A stretch of DNA of 64,000 nucleotides from Daucus carota subsp. sativus (lineage: Eukaryota > Streptophyta > Magnoliopsida > Apiales > Apiaceae), in contig NC_030387.2 in NCBI RefSeq assembly GCF_001625215.2, positions 30,899,606-30,963,605 on the forward strand. Reading direction: 5' to 3'. Below the pieces are notes generated by a model. The model saw only the letters and a program-made list of their open reading frames with translations. It did not search any database and was not told the DNA's origin. The stretch's first letter is position 1, and the number at the start of each line of letters is the position of its first letter. Made by a program: the position numbers and the translations under genes. This document shows, piece by piece, positions 24,061 through 36,305 of the stretch.

Positions 24061-24199
24061 CAGATCTCATTCAGCCATCTTTAGATCTATCTTTTAGAAT
24101 GGAGATTACAAAAACCTAACACCAACTTGAACAATCTTAATGAATCAAGCTGTTCATATGCTTTTCTATACAGTACAAGAGCTAACAAATAACAATACA

Positions 24200-27100
24200 C
24201 TAAATAGAATTTTGCTCTGTTTTGGATGCTTTAATTTTTTCCAGCCGTTTTCTAAGATAAGCCTGTTTGAGTTTCTCTCTGTGCAGTGCCATTTGCTCTT
24301 GCCTACGCAATTTGGCCTCGGATACTTTTTCCCTTGCTTGATTAACTTCTTCATGAACCTCTCTGCATTGTAAAACGAAGACATATTTAAACATTTGTAG
24401 CACATGAATCAAACTCGTAAACAAGTATTTTAACTGAAAATGCAATGTTGCCTAGTAATATCTGCACTGAGCTACCCGACAGTGGTTAAAACTTCGGGAG
24501 TGAGGAAGTACGCACCTGCTAAAAAATATTTGAAGATGCGATTATAGTAAAAAATTATGGGTAACTGTCAGGATGGAAGTAGTGCTAAGCCAAATAGATC
24601 TTGGCAGCGCTATTAGAGATGTCTTAATAAGCCAGATGGAAGGGTAGAAATAAGATAGGACCTTAGTAGAGGGGAAATTAAGTCTTTATAGTTAGCAAGT
24701 TACCCAAGGTCTTTATATATAGCGGTAATGATTGTACCCTCCATATACATAATTTCTCTTTCTAGAAACTATCTTCTTCTCCAAACTCTCTCTCATCTGT
24801 TTTTTATCTCATTTATATCTCTTATCCTGGCTAAACTTTTTGCTCATCTTACATTCCCAGCTTATTTATATCGTAAACGCATTTATAACTCAGAAAATCA
24901 AAAGAACTCATCTCAGAAAACTGGACTTCCTGACAAACTCTCAATGTTCTTTATTCAACAATAGTAGCATGATTCCGTACAAGAAAAAACAATCTACCAG
25001 AAAATGCCTAGGCATAAGTTAAAAACTTAATAATGGCCTTGCTCTCAGATGTCCCAAAGAACTCAAAGGACTTTAAGTTGAGCCTCCTTGAAGGCTTAAA
25101 CTGCATGAGATGACAAACATGTCACACATTTTGCTTCGCACATGTACACAAACATACTACCAGCATAAATGGCTAATTAGTCTGCATTGACATTTAAACC
25201 TACTTTGATTATTTGAATTACAGGCTAGATTGGTTGACCAACCAACAGACCAGGGGAAAAGAGATAATGAAAGCATATGCTCGATCCCGTAAGCATGGTT
25301 ATTGAGTCGACAACTACTCAGAAAGTCGCTGAAAATAATAAGTCAACCAGCGCCTTGAAAGAAAAGTCGTCCACGGATTTTATACGACCCGACCATACAT
25401 GACCACAGGGGTGACTGTAATACACAATGCTTCCTTGCTTGCAGCTTATTTAGAGTAGACTTGGTAATTTCTGGTTTAGTACTATATCATGGTGTTCCTT
25501 ATATGTTACTTTCTTTGTTCCTAAAGAGTTTCAAACTTAATTATTCTAGCATGATTTCGGTACAAGAGAAAAATCTACCTATAAAATGCTAAATAATTGC
25601 ATTGCTCTTAAATGCTCCAAAGAAAAACATGAATATTATGCAGACATAATTGAACGCACACAGAGGTACGACCACATCACGGGTCTGTGTTGACAACTAC
25701 TAGGATAATTTGAAGTAGAGGTTTAGTTAGATTGACCTTCCCAAGATTCTGAAGATGACATATAGGAAGCAAAACTACATCCTCACACTCTTATGGAGCT
25801 AAAGCAGGCTGCAAGATGCATTTATTGCCACAACAAAATTTTGGAACCAACTATTTCTAGATAATAAGGGATGACAGTGAAAAAACTTCTTCATTGCTTG
25901 CAGATTATTTAAGATAATTTAATGACATTATAGACTATTTCTGGTAAGGACTAAGGACACACTACATATTATGTATTATTTACCGCATATCATGCAGTTC
26001 CCAAATAACACTCCATTGGTTCCTAAAGCTAGTCTCGGTTTTTAAGGGACATGATATCTTCAAGACCAACATTGTTATCAAATCATGCCTAGGTACTCAA
26101 ATAAACTACTCATATATTATAGTCTTTAGAGACAGCTTTGATATATTCACGAAATGTTTTCCCAAAGACCCATCCGTGGAAATTTTTATCAATATTACTT
26201 GACCAGAAAATTAATGGCAAACCGCCTGCTATAGACGTCGAACCCCACCCTAGTGATGGGCTGCTATAATGTTAGTGACATGTAAACTACCATTATACTA
26301 CTAAGAACTGGGATTAGAAGAACCTAGCAAAATTAAGCAAAATAAAGATCGAAATCATAAAAGAGACAGAAGTTAAAGGCTTACTTCACAAAACGCTTGT
26401 GCTCCTCATTGTCGAAGGTGGCACCTGCTCTTCCCAGCCCCATAGGCATAATGTTAGGTCGCATTGAAGAACCTCCATACTCTGTTTGCCCTGTGCCAGA
26501 AGTATCATGGTCTTGAGGATGCTGTGGTTCCTCCTGCACAATCTTACTAGAGAAATCAACACAGTATTTCTCTTTATCTTCCTCGTCTGAAAGCTCTCCC
26601 CTTGCAAGCTTATCATACAACTCAGCTTTCTTCTCTAGTGCAGCATAACTAACTGCTCCCTCATTGAGTGCTTTCAGCTCAAGCTTGTCCCTGCAATTGA
26701 ATGGAAACCAGTTAAGTTCAACATAAAAAGCCAAACGTAATTTTCAGTTCCATGGGTGACATTAGGCATTGTCTAAGAATCATAATAAATTTGTCAAACA
26801 AAGTAAAAATGTACACACCCAACACTACATTTTTCTAGATGCTCTAAATTCCTTATAAAGCTTCTACACATCTCTACCATCTTGCACAGCCCCTCCCACG
26901 GCCCAATCAATCTATGAAATTGGAGAAAACTCACATATTTTAAATTGGCATAGTAATGTAGCTAATCCTAAATTTAAAAAAAAAATGTCGCCTATAAATT
27001 CATAAAATCCTAATTATTCCATAATCAAACATACATCCACATATATATACGAACACAAAAAAACAATACAATTTACCACTTGATCATCCAACAAACAAAC

Positions 27101-27608
27101 TGAAAAAACCAGTTTCCCTAAAAATTCATAAAATTCCTAATTGTTTCATGATTGAACAAAAGCAATAAAATTTACAACCTGATCATTCAACAATGAAACC
27201 AAAAAATACCCTTTACCCTAAAAACCCAAAAAACCCTAATCATTTCATAACCGAACATAAAAAAAATATATATAAAAAAAAAATGATTTCTTACTTGTGA
27301 GCCCTGGATTCAACACCATGATTCTTATTAGCAAAAGGGTCGTGAGCAAGAATCTTTTTCTTGGCCTTATGAACATCAAGGTGCTCAAAAGACGAACTGG
27401 GCTGGGCTGAATCTTTGCCAAGACGCTTGGATTCTTCCTGGGACCTGTAAAGCTGGGCCTTGAGCTCGAAAATCGAGGAGGCTCCGACACCCTCGATGGG
27501 CTTGAGTTTCTTGGGCATAACGGTCGATTCTGTGAGCCATCCTAGGGATTCGTAGGTTGATGATACCCTCTTCTTGGAACCCGCCTCTTGTTCATCTTTT
27601 TCAGCCAT
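24200..27608 (-). CDS. CCDC174-like coiled-coil protein
   Basis: Three coding exons (27295-27608, 26385-26690, 24200-24362) join in frame to 260 aa. The N-terminal part has the segment SIFELKAQLYRSQEESKR, and exon 2 has AALEKKAELYDKLARGEL followed by an acidic stretch and KYCVDFSSKI. These match the first third of animal CCDC174, a nuclear coiled-coil protein linked to RNA processing. The C-terminal exon is a Lys/Arg/Glu-rich helix (REKLKQAYLRKRLEKIK) likely to be a coiled coil and nuclear-directing. It is shorter than human CCDC174 (467 aa), with a compressed middle. The second intron is long (2.0 kb). The family assignment is from recalled motif similarity; function in plants is not known to me. 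Confidence 0.85.
24960..25965. repeat. Diverged tandem duplication inside CCDC174-like intron
   Basis: The block beginning AGCATGATTCCGTACAAG (about 24966) is repeated about 585 bases later as AGCATGATTTCGGTACAAG (about 25550). Both continue in the same order through a CTACC...AAATGCTA segment, a TGCTCTNAAATG-like segment and TTGCTTGCAG[AC]TTATTTA. Identity is moderate with indels. Confidence 0.65.
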
Positions 27609-28046
27609 AATTATACTGTAATTATACTGTATTGCGTGTGTATGTGTATGATTTGTGGTTCAAAGTTTGTTTGATTTTCGAATTGGGGGCGTTTATAAAT
27701 GGGTTGTGTGGATCTAAGGCTATCGGGTCGGTTCTGTAATAACAAAAACAGAAAATTATATCATCGTCGAAGGCTAAACTCTTCGATTCCCCTTCCTCAC
27801 TTTGGAATTTCGACTGCTTATGGGCTCTACTCCGGCTGCCTATTTTACGGGCTATGAGCAGTTTTTCAATTTTAATTACCTGGTGAAAAGATGTTTAGGT
27901 TATCCTCTGCTGGCTGTGAGTAAAACAGACTGCTGGCAAATTTAAAGGCTTCTAGGGGCTTATAGGTAATTTTACACCCAATTTCTTGACATATTTTACT
28001 CTGGTTCTTCATTTATAGATAGATATAATAAGTAGAAGTAGATATA

Positions 28047-28258
28047 GGGGGTGTTTGTTTATAAGAAGCTGGGGTTGCTTTTTTTACCCGTTTGTGTAAT
28101 GAAGTAGAAGCACTTTTAAGAAGCTGAGAATGCTAGTTTGTCTCTCACATATTCTGCTTCTTTTCCAAACACTTTATTAACTTATTTACTTCTCACTTCT
28201 GCTCCATTTCTTTATTATAAGCAAGAAATCATTTTTTTTAAGTTAACCCAAACGGCCC
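28047..28258. mobile_element. Possible hAT-like MITE (GGGTGTTTG ends)
   Basis: Left end GGGGGTGTTTGTTTATAAG and right end AACCCAAACGGCCCC are imperfect inverted repeats around AGAAGC/GCTTCT repeats. No clean target duplication found. Confidence 0.5.
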
Positions 28259-28267
28259 CATTATCTA

Positions 28268-28352
28268 TAATGATCCTGAGTATCTAAAGAGTTCTTGATT
28301 CAATAATTATAAGTCACACAATATTTTTGGCAAGAGGATAAAGGGTTGATGT
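28268..28352. repeat. Paralogous empty site of MITE 22823-23430
   Basis: TATAATGATCCTGAGTATCT continues directly into AAAGAGTTCTTGAT and then AATATTTTTGGCAAGAGGAT. The same sequence is split by the MITE at 22800-22822 and 23431-23500. A single TAA at the junction (28285-28287) is the unfilled target. Confidence 0.85.
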
Positions 28353-28408
28353 TGTGAAAATTTTATATCAATTAAAAGTGCCAACTATATGTTAAATAAT
28401 TGAATAAA

Positions 28409-28591
28409 GGGTTTGTCTAGTGTGCCCATGTGCAGATGTTAAGTACAGAATTTTATATGCTTGGGAGATTTTGATTGGAGTGGTGGTTGTATATGCAGGG
28501 GTCCACCATTATTAAGACACGAGAGTCAATAAAAATCTTTCAAACATGTAAAATTCGGTTGTGTGCCCATTGCCTCACAGTAGAAAAACCG
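28409..28591. mobile_element. Small Mutator-type MITE, sibling of 12042-12233
   Basis: 183 bp, ends GGGTTTGTCTAG and TAGAAAAACCG, flanked by perfect 9-bp TTGAATAAA at 28400-28408 and 28592-28600. Shares internal GATTTTGATTGG and GGTTGTATATGCA-type segments with the 12042 copy. Confidence 0.9.
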
Positions 28592-28684
28592 TTGAATAAA
28601 TGACACCCAAATAATTTTAACTACAGACATGCTCAAAAAGCAATAAATATATCTTCAATAAATTTTGGAAAATATTTTACATAA

Positions 28685-29653
28685 GAGAAAATAGATTTTT
28701 TTCACCACCCAACTTATTGTTTGTTTAGAAATTCGCCACCGAACTGTAAATTTTTCCTTTTTTGTCACTAATGTTAGGTTCGGATTTCTTTTTGTCACTA
28801 AAATTATGTTCGGATTTGATTATTAACATTATATTATTCTTTTTAGCACTATTGAAATATAATGGTAGTCTATTATGGTGATCCGATGTTTGTTTATATC
28901 TTAATATATATTACTCCATTTGTGCCCGAGGTAGTTTACCTTGGAGTATGAAAATTTGAAATTTGACACATAAAGATTTAGTTTCATAAATTATTTTAAT
29001 TTTTTTTGAACAAAAATTTAACATTAGAAATTTTATACACAAAAACGAAAATCTCAAAATTAAATTATGGAATTATGTTTTATAAGAAGTAGGAACCTTA
29101 AAATACGTGTCAGGCAGTGGAAAAGAATTATAAAAAAATAAGGAAGACGGAGGGTGTAATAATAACATAAATCAGCGGTAAAATCGGGAATAATTTTATA
29201 TTGTCTACTTTTTTTTATAGTATTCGTCCTTATTTTTGTACAATAGTATAAATAATTGTAGATGACATCTAACCTTGATTTTTATGAAACAATATATAAT
29301 ATAGACAATCATAACTTTTATTTAGAAAAAAAAAATTAAAATAATTTATGAAATTAAATCTTTTGGGAGTCTTAAAATAAATGTCAAAAACTCTCGTCCT
29401 CCAACTATCTAAGGGTATAGACATATATCAGATCTTCATAATATATTGCAGAGTATCACTATATTTTAATAATACTAAGAAAATAACATAATGTTTTTTT
29501 TATCGAGAATGTTAATAATTAAATCCGAACCTAAGGTTAGTGACCAAAAAAAAATCTGAACCTAACATTAGTGACAAAAAAGAAAAACATTATAGTTCGG
29601 TGACAAATTTCTAAACAAACAATAACTTCGGCGGCGAAAAAATCTATTTTCCC
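28685..29653. mobile_element. Large foldback element, Mutator-type
   Basis: Long inverted repeats: GAGAAAATAGATTTTTTTCA at the left against AAAAAATCTATTTTCCC at the right, extending through TTGTTTGTTTAGAAATT and CACTAATGTTAGGTTCGGAT with their complements. Flanks TTTACATAA (28676-28684) and TTTATATAA (29654-29662) form a 9-bp target duplication with one mismatch. A further short insertion with ACTCC/GGAGG-like ends may lie at about 28910-29157. No coding sequence. Confidence 0.82.
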
Positions 29654-29662
29654 TTTATATAA

Positions 29663-30946
29663 ATATGTTTCATGTCAGGAAGGACAGGAGAACCAGGCAA
29701 CATACGTTAGATGAAAATATAGTCGATTCATTTTTCTACTGTCCAAGTATCCTTTATTTCTATCGCTAAATGGATTGATCTTGTGAAAACGTTGGTGAAA
29801 TCATGATGGTTGGTCATAATAACAATGGTGTAGGACCACAGTTAACACATTTCACATGTAGTAGATCATTTGTTGTTGTAGAAGCATCAACTACGGGAGA
29901 TCTGGTTGTAAAATCAATGCTCTTTAAAAGGATTGATTTTGGAACATTGTTTTTTTATCATGATATTTCCATTGTCAAAAACTAAATTCAGTTAGAATGG
30001 CTTGTATCAGAGGGAAGGAGGTATTCATCAATGCCACTATCTACTGCAATTCCGCAACCTAACACAAGTTCAGTAAATTCACTGCTTCCTAGCACCAACC
30101 TAGTAGCGATGCCCGGCCACAAATACAGCTGGTCTTGTCACCCTGCAAGTCACAACTCCAGGGACACCTCCTGCAAAAGGTAATGCTCCTAAACTTCTAG
30201 CGCAAAGCTGGTCTGGTTTAGAGTGCAGCTCAGAAAACAGCACTGCAGTCGGCACTTGATTATGTTTGTAGAACTAGAGTCTTGCTCAATAAATTAACAA
30301 AGTTAGGGCTGTTACTATCTAATTACTCTCAAAACCATGTTTTATGCTTTCAAGAGCCATTCTTTCATCTCTGTCAAGGTTATTATTTCTTCCCTTTCAA
30401 CTAATTTTAGGGAAGCCATGATCTGATTAGTTTTAAGAATCAAGAATCACAAGCCACTGCTTTAAGTGATCACAGCTCTCTGGTTCTAAAATTATGTATA
30501 TATCTTTATTTGCTGATAAGAAGGCAGGGGATAGTACTTTTAGGACTTAATGACAGTACACGACATATAAATCATGAAGGATCAATATATACACAGAACA
30601 TATCTACTGCCAACACCCCGTGATGCAGATCCTGAACAACCATTAACCCAATTGATTCACAATCTCACAATTTATTTCTAATCTATGCATAATGACCATC
30701 CTGCAAGCAGTTAATACATTGGCAGAAACTTTAAAACGTTTATGTAAAAATTTGTCCAGGCTACACTATTCTCGACATGAGATGGTAAATAAACGGAAGA
30801 GATGGAGAGAGACCATCTACATTTAACATTCTACAACATAGTTAAACACCTATAGCTTAGCAAATTGCCTCACCTTGACATCTAAAGTTCTAAACCTAAG
30901 CCGTCCAACGTTTATACAATAATTGTACATAGAACAATAGTTTGTT
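29663..30946. other. Unannotated, one exon-like open stretch
   Basis: No recognised gene. At 29992-30179 (+) an open frame of about 62 codons is bounded by an acceptor-like TTCAG and a donor-like AAAAG|GTAATG. Its translation (starts LEWLVSEGRRYSSMPLST) matches no family I know. The part nearest 30946 is NEAP 3'UTR. Confidence 0.4.
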
Positions 30947-33653
30947 TTACCGCTTTGAGAACACAACCAGGATCAGCATCGACATGGAGATCACAATCTT
31001 GAAACCAGAGCTTTCCCATATATTTTGTTTACCGTCACTTGAAACTCCAGGTTGTTCCTTTGTTGCCAACTGATCTCTCAATTCTTTTAGAGCCTTGTCT
31101 CTTCGCTCTCCTGTCTGCATATTAAGATATAATACAAGACATTTAAGATGTTTTTCTAACGAAATAAATTTATATTATGTTCATAAAGCTACATGTCTAT
31201 TGTTAGTATTGTCCATCTCGAAGAATCTATTTTGGGTCAAGGCTAGATAGAGAGCAACAACAAAACAAAAGAGAATAATATGTTATACGGACAAAGCTCA
31301 TTATACTCTTGTCTGTGACATGAAAATTTGATCAAATGTAAAAAGTAGCAACTAATAAGTATTAATATTAAAAATTTACGACCTTGAACCCGCAGTAGAT
31401 TGGCTTACCCTTTGAAGCTTGCGGGTTTGTGCACGAGCTTCCTGGAGACAGAATTCCAACTTTAAGACCCTCTTCTTTAACTCTTGATCTGCTCTCCGAT
31501 GCTTTTCTAACTGTATATTCAAAGGTCAATTATGACAGAAGAGGCGCAGGGTAAAGCAATGTGTACTATGTCAGTAAACATATAATGAAAAAGTATATTG
31601 AACACGATTAAAAGTACCTGTGATTCTAAATCCTTTGTCTTGAGCTTCCAGTGGGCAGACATGACTCTTATCTCAGTTCTCAGCTTCATGATTTCTTCAT
31701 CCTTAGCATTCAAAAGCTTGTTAATGTTGTTAAAATTCTTTGGTGAAACCTCATCCAGAATCCTCCTCAGCTCACTATCACTACTTCCTCCAGCGTTCGC
31801 CATTGCTTGCATAATGTCATGCTCCATTCTCAGGACTTCATCTATCAGTTGTTTTTGAGAAATTTCTCTTGCTTGAAGATCTTTCTGCAAAAGATCCAAT
31901 TGTTCTCCTAGCTTATTAACATGAGCCTCATGCTCTTTCAAGGCATTATTTTTCTCATCTATCTCCTTCAATAGTGCCAAGCACTGCATTTGGGCAGACT
32001 GTGCCAGAGCAGCATTAGCATCTGCTGTTGCTTGAGTAGCTGAGAGCTTTAAGTTAAGATCATCCACGTCTTTGAGGTACTACAACACATAATAGAACTA
32101 TTAAAACCTGAAATATCCGTATAGAAATTTGAAGTTTGACTATATGTTATAATCATTGATAGTTGTCCATAATTACAGTCAAGTATACAGGCAACTGATT
32201 TACTGATTCTTTTGCGATTAAGTGGATTGCATCGATGTCTCACAGGGACCGTCTGATATAATAGTCAGTTTAAGCAAGCAATTGTGAAAGTAGCACTTAT
32301 AAGTTAAGTTATACTGCGCAAATAATCAGAACCCCAGGTTATGGTCTAGTTTGGACTCGGTTAAATAACCTGGCTGAAATGGAATCATTGCCTTGTCTGT
32401 GTTATTGATTTACAAGCTAGGTAGCAATTCCATGATTTATTTAAACCGTGGTAACAAAAACAAGAATTAAATTTCAGAAAACTCGCCACCTACTGGTAAA
32501 GTCAAATAGACTTGAGACTGAACTAGTCCTTGCTCCAAAAACACAGCAAGTCCCTCTTTTCGGAACTTTTGCATTTCCATTAAACACAAATGGGGTCAAG
32601 GCATATTCTGCATCAATTTCATGGCCAACAATTTACGATAGATATGTTAAAAACATATAGCATGAGTACTACATGTATTTAGGTATCTATCAAATTTTAA
32701 CTTTAATTGAGCTGCAAAGGGCAAAAAAGATAAGCCAATTGAATGTGAAACTATCAACATCTTGGTATATATTAAGATAAGTTCAACCCAGAATACCAGT
32801 ATGGTGTAGACCCTCTTTCTCCTAATCAAAATTATTTTTGGATTGAGAAAGACAAATTTTTTGAATCATCAAGGTCCACAGCATTATGAAACAATATTGT
32901 ATCATCATCACTACTTTATACTTTCCATCTCAGCCATAAGATAAACAGAAAAGCCAAAAAGCAGCCTAAAAAGATGAGAATCATGTGTGCACTTAGCAAA
33001 TCAAGCACTAAAATAAGGGTAAAGCCACAAAACAGTCAGATTGAAGAGCAAAACACTTAAATTCTATAATCTGAAAGGGCTATTTGGCAAAGTCGTAAAA
33101 AGTAACTAAAATGTAATTTCTGCAACAATTTTTGACTTATAAGTGGCAAACAAGTTCGCCAAACATCCCGCATCAGATCTAAGAAACAAATATTCAAGAA
33201 CCAGACATCTCTTTTTAAAAGACGTAACGAAGATAAACACAGAAATCAAAAATAGCTGGAGAAACTATATCGTTAACAAATCCGCAAATTATACCTTCTC
33301 AGCCGTAAAGGCTGCTTCTTGATACTGCCCATTTCTCTCATCTAAATTCTTATGCAATCTAGAAATCTCTTCCTCCATATCTTTAACCCTCATCTCCGCT
33401 TCCTGCAAAAATTCAAAAAATTCACAACCCAAGTCAGGCATCACTAACAAGTCCACAAATTAATCACAACAATCAAAAACCAAATCACTACCTGTCTTGT
33501 GATATTCTCTCGAACAAACGATTGTTCCTGGGAGGCAAGGCGGCCCCGAACCTCCTTAAGCTCCGCAGCCAACATCACCACATTGTGTCGAAAACTCTGC
33601 TTTCTTTCACTCAGATCCTTCAACAAAGGATCAATCTCTCTGCTATGACTCAT
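30947..33653 (-). CDS. NEAP: Nuclear envelope-associated protein (NEAP)
   Basis: Five coding exons (33492-33653, 33295-33402, 31618-32079, 31409-31510, 30947-31114), all in phase 0, give 333 aa, close to Arabidopsis NEAPs. These are inner-nuclear-membrane coiled-coil proteins that interact with SUN-domain proteins and affect nuclear shape and chromatin. The N-terminus [13 protein letters not shown] and segments [36 protein letters not shown] and [17 protein letters not shown] match the family as I recall it. Most of residues 30-290 are predicted coiled coil. The C-terminus has an Arg/Lys-rich stretch followed by a hydrophobic tail, [19 protein letters not shown], the usual membrane anchor. 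A start 12 bases upstream (MIGAMSHS) is possible; I chose the Met that aligns with Arabidopsis. A broken copy of exon 1 lies at 23783-24060. Confidence 0.95.
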
Positions 33654-33799
33654 TGCACCTATCAATCAATTCAAATTTTGCAATCCCCCTACAACAAATA
33701 CACACATGTGCCCCAAAATAAGTCTCCTCTCTTCTTCAACTCAAAGAGATCTCCCTATTGCAATTTGCATGTGGGAATAATAGTAGAATCAATCTGATA

Positions 33800-34386
33800 T
33801 CATCTATATATAATAAAAAATTCCCATTAACACTTAAAAATTCAAGAATTCAACTAAGTAACTTGGAAATGAAGAGTGCAAGTAAATGAGAAGTATGAAT
33901 TAATAAAAAAAGCAAGAACTTAAAAAGAATCCAAACACATGAGCAGTGAGTACTTACAAATTTGTCTTTACTTGAATCCAAAAGACAGATGCATCTGAGA
34001 ATTTAAAAATTTAGAGAAGTTTGGCTTATAAGTAAAATAGAAAAGTCAAAGAAGGTTTAAATAATCCAAACCACTCCATCTCTAGCAGTAAATGCAGGCA
34101 CAAGTAACACGTCTCAAAGATGATTCAACATAAATGCAAGCATACAGATATGCACACATACTAGCATATCATATGGCGTGAGATATAGCTGCAAAGAATT
34201 TACATATGCACAATTTTTATACTAGAAGAGATGATGATACTTACAAAGATGCCTAATTAGCAAGTTCAGGATCTACTTCAGTTGAGCTACAACCACGGTT
34301 CACGTGTATATATTTTGGTTCGTGTATATATTTTGGTTCGTGTTTTGCTATGACAGTTCTGTTTTTTAGTTCGGCGTTCCTAAATA
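33800..34386. other. NEAP upstream region
   Basis: AT-rich; contains a short direct repeat (GTGTATATATTTTGGTTC) near 34304-34341. No gene seen. Confidence 0.5.
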
Positions 34387-34627
34387 CTCCTCCGTCCCCT
34401 TTTACTTGTCCCTTTTGAAAAAATAATTAGTTGGATATCTTGTTTTCATACATATCCCTAATAAATGTAATGAATTAGATAGAGTTGTGTATATATATGC
34501 TAGTCAAACATTGGAAGTTATTAATTTTTGAAAAAACGTACAAAAAGTTGCTTTGAAAAGAGAAGTGGACAAGTAATTTGGGACAATTTTTTTTTCAAAG
34601 TGGACATGTAAAAGGGGACGGAGGGAG
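34387..34627. mobile_element. Stowaway-like MITE, family A copy 1
   Basis: CTCCTCCGTCCCCTTTTAC at the left and GTAAAAGGGGACGGAGGGAG at the right, TA on both flanks. Body shared with 51721-51982 (same orientation) and 53381-53637 (opposite orientation). This copy lacks about 17 bases present near the left of copy 2. Confidence 0.92.
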
Positions 34628-34629
34628 TA

Positions 34630-35846
34630 ATAATGGTGCCTTGTTCACCGTTTTGAACTCTTTGGACTGGCTTAGAAAAGTGACCTATGAATCAGAATTG
34701 AGAATTAAATTTGTACTAGTTCGCAAAAGATTTGGAAAATAAATAGAAGTTCTGGAGAAAACTAGTTTCTAGATCTTTAGACAAACGGATAAAAAAACTG
34801 AATATAAAATCTATAAACGGAGGAGTTAAATGACAGGCTTCTCGAATATTCAAAAGATATTATTAAAATAACACGATTTTTTTAATCCTGAATTTGCGTT
34901 TTCAGATTTTAAATAAAAACAAATATTAATTAAGGTAAATATAATTTAGTGAGAAAATTAAACAAAAATATTTTACATATTTTTTATTTTTTAAAACTCG
35001 AGAACTGGTCGATGAAAAGATTTAAACAAAAATTAAAATATTTTTTTTACCTTTTTAAATTTTAAAACTCCATAGGTGCTCGTAATATTTAACACGGAGA
35101 AAAATTGAAATGACACCGGTATTACGTACTACGAGAAGTTCACGTTCGGACGGAGTGGTTCGGGTGGCATATGTAATTTGAAATTGTCTGACATAGGAGA
35201 GTAGAGAGGTTCGGTTATGACCGCACAGTTTCCAAAGCGACCGCTTGATTGACTACAAATACTAGGGAACTAGGAAGAGCAAGCGCGGCAATTACAAAAT
35301 ATTTCAGTCCCAATCTACCGACAGTAACTTTTGTTGTCCACGTGGATTCAAGTACAATCGTTTGATTTTGAATGACGATTGTTCATGCTTCGCTGTATGG
35401 GTAGATTTGGTACTTTGCCTCTTTCATCTTTTTTTCTATTTTAAGATCACTCTCGTTAATTTTTCGTTTCTTTAAATAACTTTAATTCACGACGTCACTT
35501 CATCCTATCGTATGCTATTGAACCGAAATTTCAAAAACCAAGTCCAAAAAAATATACCGTCAATAAAATTGTAATCGATGAAATCGGTTACAGCTCAACA
35601 GTCGAAAATTGTTTATATGAACAATTTAATAAACAAGTCATAACCAATGTCCATATTTTAATATTCTGTTGATACGATGTCATATACTTAATTTTACTGA
35701 ATTAAAAGTAGTGGAATATTATTTTTTGATGATTTTAAATTTTTATACAATTTTTGTGATGTATATTTTTTTTTGTGCTCGTCTTTGAAAATATATTGTT
35801 GTAAGTTGTTATGCGATTAAAAAAACTGCTCGCTCGCTTAGTAGCT
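34630..35846. other. Intergenic, no gene
   Basis: AT-rich with no recognisable coding region or element ends. Confidence 0.5.
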
Positions 35847-36305
35847 TTGCGAGGTGCAAACGAGCCGAGCTGAACACTATCAGGCTCGGCTCGAGCTTGA
35901 TCAATAGTTCGGGATTCGAGCTCGAGTTCAATCGAGCCTTTAATTTTAAGCTCAAAGCTCGGCTCGTTAAAGGTCGATAGGCTCGAGTTCGATTCGAAAA
36001 CTCGAATGATTTCACCAAATATTAACAAAAACTCGAAGTATGGTCGGTTCAGCTCGAGATCGATTCGATTCAATACATAAAGAAGATATAAAAATTAAAT
36101 ACTTCATATATTGATATATAAATAATTATAATAATACAGGCTCGATTAGGCTCGCGAACCGAGTAATATGAAACTCGAACTCGGCTCGATAAACTATTCG
36201 AATAGCTCGAGCTCGAGGTCGGCTCGATTATTTTCGAGTTGGATTCATATATTTTACGAGCCGAGCTCGAGTGGCTCACGAACTATTTGACTCATTTACC
36301 CCTCT
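35847..36305. mobile_element. GC-motif-rich non-autonomous element (CTCGAGC repeats)
   Basis: Dozens of direct and inverted copies of GAGCTCGAG, GGCTCG and CGAGCC. Left end GAGGTGCAAACGAGCCGAGC and right end TTTGACTCATTTACCCCTC resemble degraded inverted ends of the hAT AGGGGTG type. Dense subterminal repeats are typical of hAT transposase binding regions. Target duplication not resolved. Confidence 0.55.

Noticed and set aside
36070-36279. Ser/Glu-rich frames in the CTCGAGC-repeat element
   Set aside because: By-products of the repeated motif; no start context or homology.
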